From: Bolinopsis microptera
Lineage: Eukaryota; Ctenophora; Tentaculata; Lobata; Bolinopsidae
DNA: 64,000 nucleotides
Assembly: GCF_026151205.1 (NCBI RefSeq)
Contig: NC_087074.1
Span: 12,753,182-12,817,181 of the forward strand
Reading direction: 5' to 3'
Shown one piece after another: positions 22,264 to 33,854 of the stretch (positions within the stretch are counted from its first letter, which is position 1; each line of letters starts with the position of its first letter). The translations under genes were made by a program, and so were the position numbers. The notes beneath the pieces are model-generated. The model ran no database searches. It saw nothing but the letters and a program-made list of their open reading frames with translations, and was not told the DNA's origin.

Positions 22264-25200
22264 TAGCTGAGTGGAGTTGGGTTAAAAACATATAAGAGAT
22301 ACGATGATTTAACTTGTAGAAGCTTTCAATAAACATGTGTTAATCGTCGTCAGCTGAATGTGATGGGGTGGAAAATGCTTATATGTGATTGAGTGGTGTC
22401 AGGGATGGAGGGTGGGGGAGGTGTGGGTGGGAAAATGAAAATTACAGTACAATGTCAATAAAAATTTTGTCTTCTGTTGGGGTTGAGAAGGAAATGCCAG
22501 ATGGTCTGGACTTTAAGGATTTGGCAATTTTAGGAAGAATGGGGTCCCAGAGGGAACTACATTTGGGTGCGCGGTCTGTTCTGTTCATGGCTGGTTGTCG
22601 TATTTGTATAGCTGCGTGTTCTGTGAGGTCAAGTTGGGAGCGTGAGGTGAGAGATTTGAGGACTTCGATGTTGTTCCAGGAGATGGTGTGGCCGGTGGTC
22701 AGGGCATGATGTGCAGGGGCTGATTTGATTCTGTCTGTGGATTCGTCGATGGCGTTGTTGAGTCTGTAACATCGTTCGTGTTCTTTCATGCGGTGAATCA
22801 AGGGTCTGTAGGCCTGTCCGGTGTATTTGGAGGGGCACTGTGAGCAGGAAATTTCGTAGATGGTGTTGGGAGTGAGGTGAATAGGGGGTGTGGTCTTCGT
22901 TTTGGTGAGGAGGTTGCGGAGGGAGGTAGCAGAGGAGTGGGTGACTTTGATGTCGTGTTGTCCGAGTATCTTGGAGATGGGTTTGGATAGGGAGGGATGG
23001 AAAGGAAGAGAAACACTAAGGGCATGTTCACGGGTCTGTCGGTTGAATGAGGCTAGGGATTGGTGGCGAGAGGGGTTGGTGAATTTCCGTTGTACTTCGT
23101 CCATGATGGTGGTGACTGGTGATGCGGTGGGGAGGGAAGCCGTTCTGGAGGCAAACGTGTCGTACTGTCTGGAGTTCGTCGTCAAGATGTTGGGGTGAGC
23201 AGATGTTGTGGGCTCTTCTGGTCAGTGATAGGATGACTGCGTTCTTAGATGAGTTGGTGGTGCAGGAGGAGTACTTGGTGTAGAGGTTGGTGTGGGTGGG
23301 TTTTCTGTAGACTGATGTGGATTTGTCAGGGTGGATGAGAACGTCAAGGAAGGGTATAGTTCCGTCTGTAGAGGGATGTTCTTGGGTAAAATTGAGGTCT
23401 TCAGTAAGGGAGTTAAGGAATGTAAGGAAGGATTCTGCGTGGTTTCTGTCTCTGAAAGATCCAAAGCCGTCGTCGACGAAATGGGAGTAAGTGTTCGGAG
23501 GGTCAGGACATAACGATAAAGCTAAGGTCTCGATTTCAGCTAGGCGGATTTCAGCTAGTTCAACAATGAGGGGGATCCCATTGTACCACCTTCGTCTTGG
23601 GAGTAGAAGGAGCCGTTGAATTCAAGGTATGAGTTGTCAAGGCAAAAGTTGATAAGGGAGCCTATGGTGGTGGTGGTGACATTGGAGAGAAGACGAGAGG
23701 GGTTCTGTTTAAAGGAGGAGATGACAGATTTGAGGGCTAGGCGCATGTCACAGGAGGTGTACAAGGATTGGACGTCTAAGGAGGCGTGGTAGGGGAAGGA
23801 GGGATTGAGAGAGGAGTCGAAGCGATGTTTGAAGTCGGAAGAGTCTTTGAGGCGTAAGGGGTTCTGGGCTAGGGGTTTGAGGAACGAAGCGAGGACTTTG
23901 TGGAGGGCTTGGAGGGGGGTGTTGTAGAAGCTGACTACGGGACGGATAGGTGCGCCGGGTTTGTGTATCTTAGGTTGCCCGTAAAGTTGAGGCCATCTAG
24001 GATGTAGGTTGCGCATCTTGTGGTATAGGTTGGTCGTGATCTTCTTGTCGGTATGTAGTTTCTTGAGGACTTTCTGTAGTTTAGTGGTAACGGATTGAGT
24101 GGGGTCTTTCGTTAAGAGGGTGTAACTACCTGAGGATAAGTGGTCGGTAACTTTGGTTATGTATTGATCGTGAGTCAGTACAACAGTGGTGTTGCCCTTA
24201 TCAACAGGAAGAAATTTCAATTCAGATTTCTTAGATTTTAAAGATTTAAGAGCGGTACGTTGTTGTGGAGTCAAATTGTCGGTGGTCATGTCACGTTTAT
24301 TGTCAAATTTAGATAATACAGAGGTGACCTGATATGTGGCTGAGGCTTCCATGCCTTCTCCTAGTTGTTTAGTGATATTCTGTATGAGGGGAGCCAGGTC
24401 GGGGGTAGGATCTGAGGTGGGTGTCGGGACGAATTTCAGTCCAAGGGAGAGGACGTCAGTTTCAGCTGTGGAGAGGGTCTGTCCAGAGAGGTTGATCACT
24501 GTTTTGGCTGTGGTGTCTTTCTTGGGGGTAGGTGAGGTCTTGAGGAGAGGACCATGAAATGTGGCCGTGGGAGAGGGTTTTAAGAGTGTCGTAGGGTGAG
24601 AGGAAGGGGGTGTCGTATTCTGAGAGTAGTACCGCGAACTTCTTTTGGTGAGTAAGGAGTTGTTTTCCGTGGGTGTATGAAGATTTTTTGGTGTTGAGGT
24701 GTGCTAGTTTCTGAAAATATTGAGGGGTTATGAGTGATTCTATGTGTCTGAGGTTGTGCTCATAAGTGCGTTTGTGCTGTGCATATTTGAGGCGATAGAG
24801 GTTGAGTCTTTCAGTGATGAGGAGGTTAGATGCGTGAGTGAGGACTTTAGTTGAGCGTTTGGTGGATAGTGGGTTGGTGAGTCTGAGTCCCTTAGGGATG
24901 AGTGAGTGATCACGGCAGGCTTTCAGGAATGATATGTGACATGAGTTAATGGCCATGTGTTCTATGCTGTGAGAGGTGGTTTTGGCCAGTGTGGAATGTG
25001 GATGCATGCTGTCCAAATAGTGTTATGAGTGAATCATTAAATGAAAGTTGGGTGGTAGGGTTGATGTGTTGATTAGGTGTTTGTGTTGTAAGGTTGGTGT
25101 GTTGATTAGGTGTTTCTGTGGATTCTGCACTGTTCGCTGTCTGATCCAAAGGGGTGGTGTTGCGTATCAAAATAAAACTGAGTGGAGTTGGGTTAGAAAC

Positions 25201-25272
25201 ATATAAGAGATACGATGATTTAACTTGTAGAAGCTTTCAATAAACATGTGATTGAGTGGTGTCAGGGATGGA
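22264..25272 (-). mobile_element. Canonical Penelope-like element with terminal direct repeats
   Basis: A minus-strand PLE is bounded by direct repeats. 22264-22338 and 25179-25253 share CTGAGTGGAGTTGGGTTA through TTTCAATAAACATGTG. A second shared block (GATTGAGTGGTGTCAGGG) is at 22386-22409 and 25249-25272. The left copy has about 45 extra bases between the two blocks. Such repeats match the pseudo-LTRs of Penelope elements. It sits inside the TCGGACC-family element. Confidence 0.75.
22442..25170 (-). pseudogene. Frameshifted PLE polyprotein: reverse transcriptase then C-terminal GIY-YIG
   Basis: Read from high to low coordinates. The N-terminal region is about 25170-24540 (FLKACRDHSLIPKGLRL; LHRL-type basic helices). 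The reverse transcriptase is 24499-23555, with the DKG motif PVDKGNTTVV, YGQPKIHKP, RPVVS, the catalytic-Asp segment LDVQSLYTS and GGTMGSP. The motif FVDDGF and IPFLDVLIHPDKS then continue in a different frame (about 23490-23200). GIY-YIG (IYEISCSQCPSKYTGQAYRP) is in the last frame, 23185-22442. At least three frameshifts (near 24540, 23550 and 23190) separate these parts. This is the usual RT-then-nuclease order, unlike the PLE at 767-3508. The locus is dead. Confidence 0.85.
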
Positions 25273-25830
25273 TAGGGATAGCTGTCATATTTTAGACATA
25301 AAGTTCGAAGTGGAAACATTTTTGAAAAAAATTCAACGGACTTTAACTTGGACGGACCTTAAATGAACGGACTTTATTTGAACGGACATTAAGATGAATG
25401 TTAGGGCCTCAAGCGTTCAATAAATGTCCGTCCAAATAAGGTCCGATAAGGTATCTATATTGTATATTTCTGTACATATTATTGAGATCCTTACACATCA
25501 TCTTACTATATATAAAGCGAGACGATATATATATATATATATATATATTTATTTATCCATGCCAATTTACTGACACCACGGCATCACCTTTAACGCGAAT
25601 TTCTGCAAAAACCGTAAAAGATATACAACTGAAACTTTTTTGACTGGGTCAAATGCTTTAATGGCCTCCAAATCAGCATGAAAAAATAAAAAATTGGCCA
25701 AGAAATAGGAGTTTTAGAGCCCAAAATTTGGTACCCCAAGTGGTGTCAAAAACGCGAATTAAATAGGTAATAATTGTTTTAGTTTCTTGAGTCTTGACAC
25801 CATTTTAGGGTTAGACGGGTTCCTGCTAGT

Positions 25831-26898
25831 ACTATTAATGGTTAGGTCTCCAAACTTATAGCAGAAAACACGTATTTTTGCCCGTAAGAGCCTCTACTAC
25901 TAACTACAATGATGTGTGATGATCGGAGCGCCCTATAAGTATATCTCCACTGAAAGCACATCCAATTTGATACTAATGAAATAGTTCTATAACTAACTTG
26001 ACTCTGCACTAAGTTGACATGAGAGTACTACTACTAGTAGCGAGAAATAGACTAGCAAGTTAAGTAAATAAATTATTAATTTTAAAATAACCAGCAAAAG
26101 TTTATAAAATAATATCTTCAATTAAAAACGAAATTGTACGTATAAGTATAACTATAAATCAATTTCAAACAAAAATTGTCTAAATTTAAACGTTGGATAT
26201 TCACTTCAATACAAAATCAGTTCGTGCAGTTTTTCTTGCTACACGTTATTCAAAGTTTTTCAATAACAATCGATTATCACTTAAAAACTGATACAATAAA
26301 TATAAATTCAAATAGAGTGCTTTTAGACGCACACTTATTAATATTCTCGCATTCAATATTGAATATGATGAAACAAAAATACGCAGTCCTCTATAAAAAC
26401 TCAAATAAATTTTAACTACGAAGTCAGTCCTATCCCCTATTAATTAAAATAATTAAATTTAAACAAGTTAAAGTTTACACTGAGTCAACTTACACGCACA
26501 GGGCAATCATGTCAATGGTTACTCATTAGGTCATGCAAAGAATGACTTAGTATATTATACTCTGCAGTCTCGGTATAGTTGTACTTGTAGTGTACAAAGT
26601 CCCGCTTGTTATACGCTGCGCCGTGGGGTTTGCCTTAAAGATATGGTAACCTGAAACAGAGATACGTCAGTTCTCTAAAAACTCAGATAAATTTGAACTA
26701 CAAAGTCAGTCCTAATCCTATCCCCTATTATTTAAAATTATAAAACAAATTAAAGTCAGACTAGCAATCCTAAGGCGTTTTAACAAGTAAAGACCTAAAT
26801 GCAGTGAAATTTGAAGTTTTCTTGCCTCCAAAGCGACGACATTTTGGCTGTATTAGCTGACAGCGGGTGAGAGAAATAATTTCCCAACTTCGGTTTAG
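25831..26898. other. Non-coding stretch downstream of the type II membrane protein gene
   Basis: Very AT-rich. A short diverged duplication is visible: the ACTACGAAGTCAGTCCTA segment near 26415 resembles one near 26697, each followed by CCCCTATTA and a TTAAAAT run. No gene seen. It may include the 3' untranslated region of the gene at 26899-28809. Confidence 0.5.
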
Positions 26899-28809
26899 TT
26901 AACTCGAATAGACATCTAATTTAGCACTCACATTACAGCAGCTAACATGAGTCAATTTCTTTTGCTTATTGACTCGTACCCCGGTTATAACCCGGTATAT
27001 CAGATTGTGCTTGTTCTTGATTTCACCGCATGTCGAAAGACTTGAGCTTACTAGAATATCTTGGCAGTCAACAACCTCAAAAAGTATCTCCTGTTCGGTA
27101 TCAACCTCAGACGGTTTCTTCTGGTGGGTTTTAATGTCAGGTGCAGGGTTTCCCGGGGATATGCTTACAGTTGGACTTGGAATATGTATCGTAGTTGGTC
27201 CTGAAAATAGTTTGCACTCTCAATTCTCATGTATCAAAATCAGTTTAAGCTGGCACTTATATCAGAAAAGCTACAGTATGACTTGCCATACACATTTTAA
27301 TGAGGTTACTTGACCACGATATTTGACATCGATTGAGGAATCCGGTCTTTTATTACATTCGTTGAATAATAACAATAAGCTCAAATAAAAAAACTGGTAA
27401 TCATACCTGCCATCTCTTGGACTCGAGATTGTGAAGGTGAATAGTTAGACGCAGTTCCCTCTTTTATCTTTTCTGTTAGGGATAAAGAAATTTAGAAAGT
27501 TAGACTAGAATAAAATAATATTAGTAGAATTGAGATAATTTATTATTAGAATAATGACTATTTTTAAGTTGTAAGTTTGATGCTTGAGAAGAGATTTGGT
27601 AAATTTATCAACTCTCAATCTTCTTATTTTATTAAATTTGGATTTTGGACAGTTTCTAACTCACCTGTCACTAATTTCTCAGTTCGATTATTTGTTGCAC
27701 CATCTGGCGGAGTATCTGAAAAACAAAAACGTTAGCATTGTTAACTGTTAAGTGAGTGTACATATATATTATGATGGGTTTTCAGATAGAGGTGCGAGGA
27801 CTTGCTTGTGGTTGGATTAATGGTGGTAGGTGGTTCTGAAAATATTTTCTCACTCAAAAGTTCCCATGAATTGCCATGCACATTTTTATGAGGTTACATG
27901 ACCGCAATAATTGAACTTGATTGAGGAATCCGGTCTTTTATTACATTCCTTGAATGATAACAATAAACTCACATTTTTGAAAAACTGCTAATCTTACCTC
28001 TCGTCACAGAATTTTCTGAGCTTTGATTGCTTGTATGGTTGACTGGCACTTTGGGACAGTCCCCAATTGTAAAATTGCTTTGAGGTTGTAAAGTTGAACA
28101 GTTAGACGCAGTCACCTCTTTTATCTTTTCTGTTAGGGATAAAGAAATTTAGAAAGTTAGACTAGTATTTTTTATTAATTACTTTTCAAATTTTACAGAG
28201 TACAGCAATAGATGAATATAAAATAGAATCGTTCAAAATATCGCCCCCATCTGTAAAATATGATGGGCACCCAAACACGGTATACACATAGTGAACTATG
28301 TCCGCAGTAACTTGGACCCATTACATCGAAATAATCTAAATCCAAAATAAAATAATATTAGTAGAATTGAGATAACTTGTCATTAAAATAATGACTATTT
28401 CTAAGTTGTAAGTTTGATGCTTGAGAAGAGATTTGGTAAATTTGTCAACTCTCAATCTTCTCGTTTTATTAAATTTGGATTTTGGACAATTTCAAAATTC
28501 TAACTCACCTGTCACGTTTTCAGTTTGAGCACCAGAAAGGCTGCGGCTGTGTATTGCCTCAAAATATTTTATCTGCTTCCTCATTATCTTAATCTCATCC
28601 CTTAATTCTACTATTCGTGTCTCAATCTCTGCTTGTTGACTACCGCGCTGGTCCATCCTCACAAAAATTACTATCACTGCCACAGTCATAATTATAGTCA
28701 GCAGGATATTAAATAGTGGGATGAGAGATGAAATGCACGATCGAGGTTGTGATGTGCATACGTGCGTCGCTCCATCCACATCGTTAACGAAGTTGAACTC
28801 TTGGGGCAT
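26899..28809 (-). CDS. Type II single-pass membrane protein with coiled coil; duplicated exons
   Basis: The exon model has five coding exons: 28809-28509, 28129-27998, 27715-27665, 27472-27407 and 27200-26899, all with GT-AG junctions in phase 1, giving 283 residues. It starts at an ATG. A roughly 28-residue cytoplasmic head is followed by a membrane segment (PLFNILLTIIMTVAVIVIFV) and a coiled coil (QAEIETRIVELRDEIKIMRK). The extracellular stalk is Ser/Thr/Asn-rich, with possible N-glycosylation sites (SNCS, NFT, NHT, NQS). The C-terminal segment has four Cys (EVVDCQDILVSSSLSTCGE, HVSCCNVS) and may be a small disulphide domain. Exons 2 and 4 are paralogous (EKIKEVTASNCS and EKIKEGTASNYS), and their flanking introns are duplicated too. 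A fifth exon-like copy at about 27840-27745 (PPTTINPTTSKSS) would give an early stop, perhaps a short isoform. I do not recognise the family. Confidence 0.7.
27200..28500 (-). repeat. Tandem duplication covering exons and introns
   Basis: Two units of roughly 0.6-0.75 kb align: about 27200-27670 with about 27835-28510. Landmarks repeated in order are CCTGAAAATA, ATTGAGGAATCCGGTCTTTT, the TTAGACGCAGT exon, AGGGATAAAGAAATTTAG and TTGATGCTTGAGAAGAGA. The second unit has about 175 bp inserted between 28169 and 28346. Confidence 0.85.
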
Positions 28810-29631
28810 TTCACTTTCTTATCTGAATTCTGAGGTAGTCTTCGTCATTAAACATGTTGGAAAGTAATTAACAAATAATTGGAATATTGAAAAAAATAAA
28901 GAACTTATGTGATGCTGCAGATATAGTCCTATACTAGGCTGATATTCGAATAACTGTAAATCGAGACTTCTGGAAGCTTGCTATTTTGAGGCTCAGTTCG
29001 CAAAAATAGTCGATACATTATGCATCTTGCTTAATGCATCTTGCTTAATTCAACTTGCTACTAAATTTATGTTTCTTGGGTAAATTTCTAAATTGATCCC
29101 GTTTGATGCGACAAGGAAAAGGCTCTTATCAGGAAAGGAATTATTCAACGTTTCAATGTGACAACATCGTATTCATGATCAAAAATTATCAATCAAAAAT
29201 TCAAAACGTAAAAACATAAATCTGAGGCAAAATTAGTGTATAATTATTTACTTTTAATTCAATCAAATTTATCCAAAAATGCGATACAAAAAGTCATAAC
29301 AAAAATTAGCTCATACGACGACAAACTTTTATAGCAAATAACGTACGGTGAACAAGGTAGATGATGTGAAGTGTGTAGGTATGTATCTAATGTGAAGCGA
29401 AATAGCGGGAATGGCATTGACCAATGAGAAGTGTGAAACGTGGGAGCCAAATATGTAGTTTGATCGAGGAGTAGAGGTAGTGTGTTAAATGCAAGGCGGA
29501 AGTGACAAGTGTGCGTGCATGAGAGTCGGCCCTTGTACTGTAAAAGTAAACAAACCTATTTATAAATATCACTGAATACATGTGTAGACGATCCCCTGTC
29601 TGCAAAGTATAAATTATGTTACACCCAGTTA
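28810..29631. other. Upstream region of the type II membrane protein gene
   Basis: No gene seen. It probably contains the promoter of the minus-strand gene. GCATCTTGCTTAAT is tandemly repeated at about 29020-29050. Frames at 29259-29605 are unsupported. Confidence 0.45.
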
Positions 29632-29949
29632 CTATGTACTTGTAACTAAAAATCTTTTAATGGTTTCTAACTCATCCCTCTTGTTAATGCTAGGTTTGAG
29701 CTTCAAAATAAGCATTGCCTCTGCAATCTTTCTTCTAGCTGTGTTGCTTTCCGTTTTCAACATCTCAAATTCTAAATTGGGTTCTGACCCCCTATGCAAA
29801 GTATTGTAATGAATCGCTAAAGCTTGACTAATATTGGAAGGAGTAAGAGGACATTTAGCATATCTTAGGTGCTCTCCGAGCCTATCATGTGCCCTTCTGC
29901 ACGTCTCACCGATATAAATATTATTACAATAATCCAATCCGGATTTTAC
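29632..29949 (-). pseudogene. PLE remnant: GIY-YIG nuclease C-terminal part
   Basis: About 100 codons read NNIYIGETCRRAHDRLGEHL, then a region ending ARRKIAEAMLILKLKPSINK and a stop. The YIGE motif, the downstream Arg and the ARRKIAEA...KPSIN tail are typical of the GIY-YIG end of canonical PLEs. No reverse transcriptase precedes it (minus strand, above 29950), so this is a 5'-truncated copy. The sequence is diverged and no second copy of this subfamily is obvious in the window. Confidence 0.8.
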
Positions 29950-31271
29950 ATACTAAATTTATGGAAATGAAATGAGGTATTTATATCCCGCTCATATGAT
30001 TAACCAACAACTCAAGGAAGGTGGTTAACCATGTCAGAGCGGCTGGCTGTGAGTGATGTGAGCAAATGTGTAAAAATGATCAAAGTATAACTCATCATAA
30101 GTAGGGCAAAGACAAAATCAAAACATCTTTTATTGTAAACCACACTAAACTTAATAGAAGCAGAAACCATACAATACATGTAAGTATAATAAAGGTAAGT
30201 ACAGTGACATAATCAATCAAGAAAGAAACAGATCCTAGAAAGGTAGAGATCAAGACATGAAATGGGGTGCGGTAAAATATAAAAGCCAAGGTGTCTTGCA
30301 AAGTGAAGACAATGGACAGAAAAAACATCACAACTGATTATATAAATGATTCTTGGTAGACTAAATTTGTTGTTTTTAAGGTAGCTTTTGTTTATATGCG
30401 TTGACTTAAATAACATACAACACACAGAAATATGAAAAGAGAAGTGGCTTATTTACAGTCGCTGACTTGACCCACTTAAAAATATTTTGCCAATCCAAAT
30501 TTAAGAGCCAATCTTACAATTTCAGTTTAATTATTCAATTTGATGGGTCTGAAAGGTGTTAAGATAAATAGGCGCCTGAATTCCAAGATTCAATCTTATT
30601 GGAAAAGGATGCAAGGCACTACCGTATACAGTAATTAAATAATTATAATCAATCATGATCATACTCCCACGCTGAAAAAAAAATAAGAGAAACAAGCAAA
30701 TTTGGAATACTGAGATTTGTAATGTGTCCACTCACCACTGGCACCCTTGACCCTTCGGGTGGAGGCTGCGTCAGAAACACACACAATCTAAAATAAAAGC
30801 ACGGATTGCCAAGTTTAGATATTTCAATAATAATGTTACAATAGACTATTATAGGCGTTTACTTTAGGTGCATTGCAATTTTATTCGATATATTATACAA
30901 CTATTGATTTTATAGAATGATTACAAGCACCAAATACCGTGAAGTACTGTATTTAATACAATCTAAAGCAAAGCAAAACTTGAAATAAGCGAACAGAGCA
31001 CGCACTACAGGCAGTTTCTAACTTGTCAAATACTAATAGGAAGCGCATATCGAGGGATTTCACTCATTTCATAGTAACACGGTGATCTCCGTATGTGGCT
31101 GCAACAATTGGTAGTTAATGCAAATGAAATCTCTGTCGTTGTGATCCTTTAACTAACAGTAACCTGTGCAAGAAATAATGGTCTTAGGTTTCCGGTGAAA
31201 TAATTACGTAAAGTCTGTTATGTTCATGCAGGAGTATTTCTCACGCACAAAGTCGTTTTACATTTGGTTAA
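29950..31271. other. Non-coding stretch
   Basis: No gene found. Frames at 30095-30425 and 30531-30731 are hydrophobic by AT-richness, without motifs. A short GC-richer patch (CACCCTTGACCCTTCGGGTG, about 30747-30766) can form a small hairpin. Confidence 0.45.
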
Positions 31272-31307
31272 ACAACAGCTGATAACAGTTCTGTTATCAG
31301 CTGTTGT
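31272..31307. repeat. Perfect 17-bp inverted repeat
   Basis: ACAACAGCTGATAACAG and its exact complement are separated by TT. No element boundaries were identified; it may be a cruciform-forming remnant. Confidence 0.85.
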
Positions 31308-31545
31308 AACAAAGTAACAAGGGATGTTGATGACGTCAAATAATGACAGATCACGGGGGCAATAATTTATTCGATTATAATTTATACGTTACAATTGCTG
31401 TACTCTGTAAAGTTTTAAAAGTGTTTAATAATGTCATGTCAACATATGAAAGAACAGCAACGAATTAATCACAAAGGAATATGTAATACACCGCTACCAG
31501 AAGGATTATAAGCGGTCTCTCAAAAATATTCCACCAATAGCCAAG

Positions 31546-31729
31546 CACTTGAGCCAAGCACTCGAGCCAAGCACTCGAGCCAAGCACTCGAGCCAAGCAC
31601 TCGAGCCAAGCACTCGAGCCAAGCACTCGAGCCAAGCACTCGAGCCAAGCACTCGAGCCAAGCACTCGAGCCAAGCACTCGAGCCAAGCACTCGAGCCAA
31701 GCACTCGAGCCAAGCACTCGAGCCAAGCT
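31546..31729 (+). repeat. 13-bp minisatellite GCCAAGCACTCGA, about 14 units
   Basis: Nearly identical copies (first unit CACTTGA). The 13-bp length means all three frames are open on both strands, which explains several overlapping frames of a repeated LARVLGSSAWLEC peptide. It lies 39 bp from a snap-back hairpin. Confidence 0.97.
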
Positions 31730-31767
31730 TGAGTAGTTACGAAACCACGCCGCCCTGTATAATGAAT

Positions 31768-31849
31768 ATCCGATTTTCAAATCGAGTTTAGTAATTAAAA
31801 GTCAAGTATACGTGACTTTTAATTACTAAATTCGATTTGAAAATCGGAT
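31768..31849. mobile_element. Snap-back element, 37-bp arms
   Basis: Arms at 31768-31804 and 31813-31849 pair with a single mismatch around the loop AGTATACG. The arms start ATCCGATTTTCAAATCGA. They could be the complete inverted repeats of a tiny foldback MITE; the target duplication is unclear. Confidence 0.8.
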
Positions 31850-32017
31850 AATTATAGGTGTGTAATATAAACACGGATTAGTTTACTTTTAGATATTTCT
31901 GGTGGTTTCGAGAATTTGATGACGGCATACTACATAATTCACGAGCATGTAAACAAATTATGTGAAATGTGGTGACCTCGTGACACAAATACTGCTTCTA
32001 CTTAACTGTATTGTTTA

Positions 32018-32170
32018 CTTACCTTGTTATTGGACGTTATTTGACCGGACATTTTGTGAACGGACTTTATTCGAACGGACATTAAAATAACGCAAGGGCT
32101 TAGGCCGTAGGGCCTCCAGCGTCCAATTAATATCCGTTCAAATAAACTGAAAGTCCGATAAGTAGGTAAT
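32018..32170. mobile_element. Small MITE of the TCGGACC family
   Basis: The left end TTACCTTGTTATTGGACGTT and the right end (complement of AAGTCCGATAAGTAGGTAA) are imperfect inverted repeats. Inside are CGGACATT and GAACGGAC motifs, the same vocabulary as the ends at 21276 and 25455. There is no coding capacity. Confidence 0.65.
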
Positions 32171-33854
32171 GTAGCGATGACAGAAATTCCTCCTGTGATT
32201 CTGATGTGTTTATCACGAGTATTGCAATTTATTATTTAGTTGCTTAATTGATTAATTACTTAATTGATTATTTAAATAATTGATTAATTGACTAATTAAT
32301 AACCCATTATTACAACTTCAGGTTATAATTCAGATACATATAAAGTAACCGCAAGGTTACGAACATGCGAGAATATTATTTGAAAAATCAAAGAAATCCT
32401 ACAATATCAAAATTGAGCAGAAGCCACCCCGACAAAATTCCGCACATGTATCAATAAAGTTAAACAGACACAGGGACCATAGTACAGGCAATGCTGAAAA
32501 CATCACAGCACTAAAACACCACCGTTTCCTCCACTTTGAGTGAAAGTGAAGGAAACTGGTGGTGCTTTCACAGTCACCTGATAACCAGTACAACTACAAG
32601 TCAAATGTCAAAAGTAAAGCTGGAGACGTCGGTAATCTTAACACTTCACTTAAAGTTATTATTTTACACGAGGGAATTTACATATTTACTATTGGGTAAA
32701 TTTACTTTTTATATTGGGTCAGACATTACCATGTAATTTGACTTTTGAATCGTTTAATCTGTTTAATCCGTTCAATCCGTATTTAGAAAATGTAACTGTT
32801 AGAATATTCAATAAGAAGCACAAAAACAAATAATGATGATAAGAATACAACATTAACGCGAGAATTTGTGAGTTTATCACCAATACCATGACTTCATTAT
32901 CCACCTTGGTAAAAATTCAACAAAATAAATTGAATATGCGTTCCAGAACATATTATTATACTAAGACAAATGGCAGGGTCCCATGATCTCATAGAATCGG
33001 TGAGATCATAATATCAGCCCTGCTGCCTGCATTATGATAACCTTATCAGTCCGGTTATAATCGTCGTATTTCCCCCAGTACTCGGGGTGTTCGCGCTAAA
33101 TAAGGACAGGTTCGTTTCTCTTCAACACCTAATGAGCTGAGAACTGGCTGGGATTGGTAACTTTTGTGGAAAGTAGAAAGTCACGTATTACCAAAAGCTG
33201 CATGCAGTGGTCAAACGTACCTTTACAAAGTAATGTATAACTAGACCAGTAAGTTATGTATCACTACATGTAAAAGTTAATTTTGTTAACTCCCCATCAT
33301 CTCGCCTGAAACTTGGCATTGATTTTGATGAATCAAGCTTATTTTCCATAATTTAAACATAATTTAATCAAAAATGATAACTTCTCAATAACTTTATTTT
33401 GGGAAGGTTGGTGTAAGTTTTAAAAAAATCAAACGAATACACTGGCTTAGCTGAACATGCATTATTAAGATAACATTATTAAAATGTTAGATGTCACTTT
33501 GTTTTTACTATTAACAATCGCGCCGGGCAAAACCATTAACAATGGTCAAGACGTGATACAAACAAACTTGTGTAAATATATTCTTGTTTTAGTAAAACTA
33601 AACTATCTTTGCTTTACTAAATTATCTTTGTTTTATTAATATAAAATGATATACGTACTTATAGCTATACGGGAGACAGAGGGACGAGAAAGAACGTAAC
33701 TTTGTCAATATATTATATATAATATAAACAGTTCAGATTTGAACTTGGAGCTGCAAGGCCATTGGTGATTTTCAAAATATTGAGTTTTTAAAGGATTATT
33801 TTTATATTAGGTAATTTTATATAGAAAATATTTGTATCCCCATTGCCGTTCCAC
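32171..33854. other. Non-coding stretch
   Basis: No gene seen. Near 32514-32565, CACCACCGTTTCCTCCACTTT faces AAAGTGAAGGAAACTGGTGG as an imperfect inverted repeat. Frames at 32399-32904 have no motifs. Confidence 0.45.

Larger units (their letters stand above)
21276..25455. mobile_element. Inner inverted-repeat element of the TCGGACC family
   Basis: The ends read TATCTTATCGGACCTTATTT at 21276 and, in reverse complement, the near-identical GATACCTTATCGGACCTT at 25455, continuing into GGACGGACATT on both sides. A third, much shorter relative lies at 32018-32170. Further internal copies of GAACGGAC motifs occur at 21310-21335 and 25365-25390. It lies inside the outer element and contains the satellite and PLE. 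Confidence 0.65.
20881..25830. mobile_element. Outer long-inverted-repeat DNA element, about 5 kb, with nested insertions
   Basis: The sequences 20881-21206 and 25501-25830 are reverse complements with scattered differences over about 330 bp, starting ACTAGCAGGAACCCGT at both outer ends. Weaker similarity continues about 20 bp further out. Each arm ends inward in a run of AT (21158-21181 and 25525-25551) next to CGTCTCGCTTTATATATAG. No transposase was found between the arms. The interior is filled by another inverted-repeat element, a satellite and a PLE. No clear target duplication was found. Confidence 0.75.

Noticed and set aside
22389-23198. Plus-strand frames of 102-106 codons
   Set aside because: They are antisense shadows of the PLE nuclease region, whose minus-strand motifs are clear.
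31465-31791. Four overlapping frames encoding a repeated LARVLGSSAWLEC-type peptide
   Set aside because: A 13-bp repeat unit opens every frame; the peptides are by-products of the satellite.
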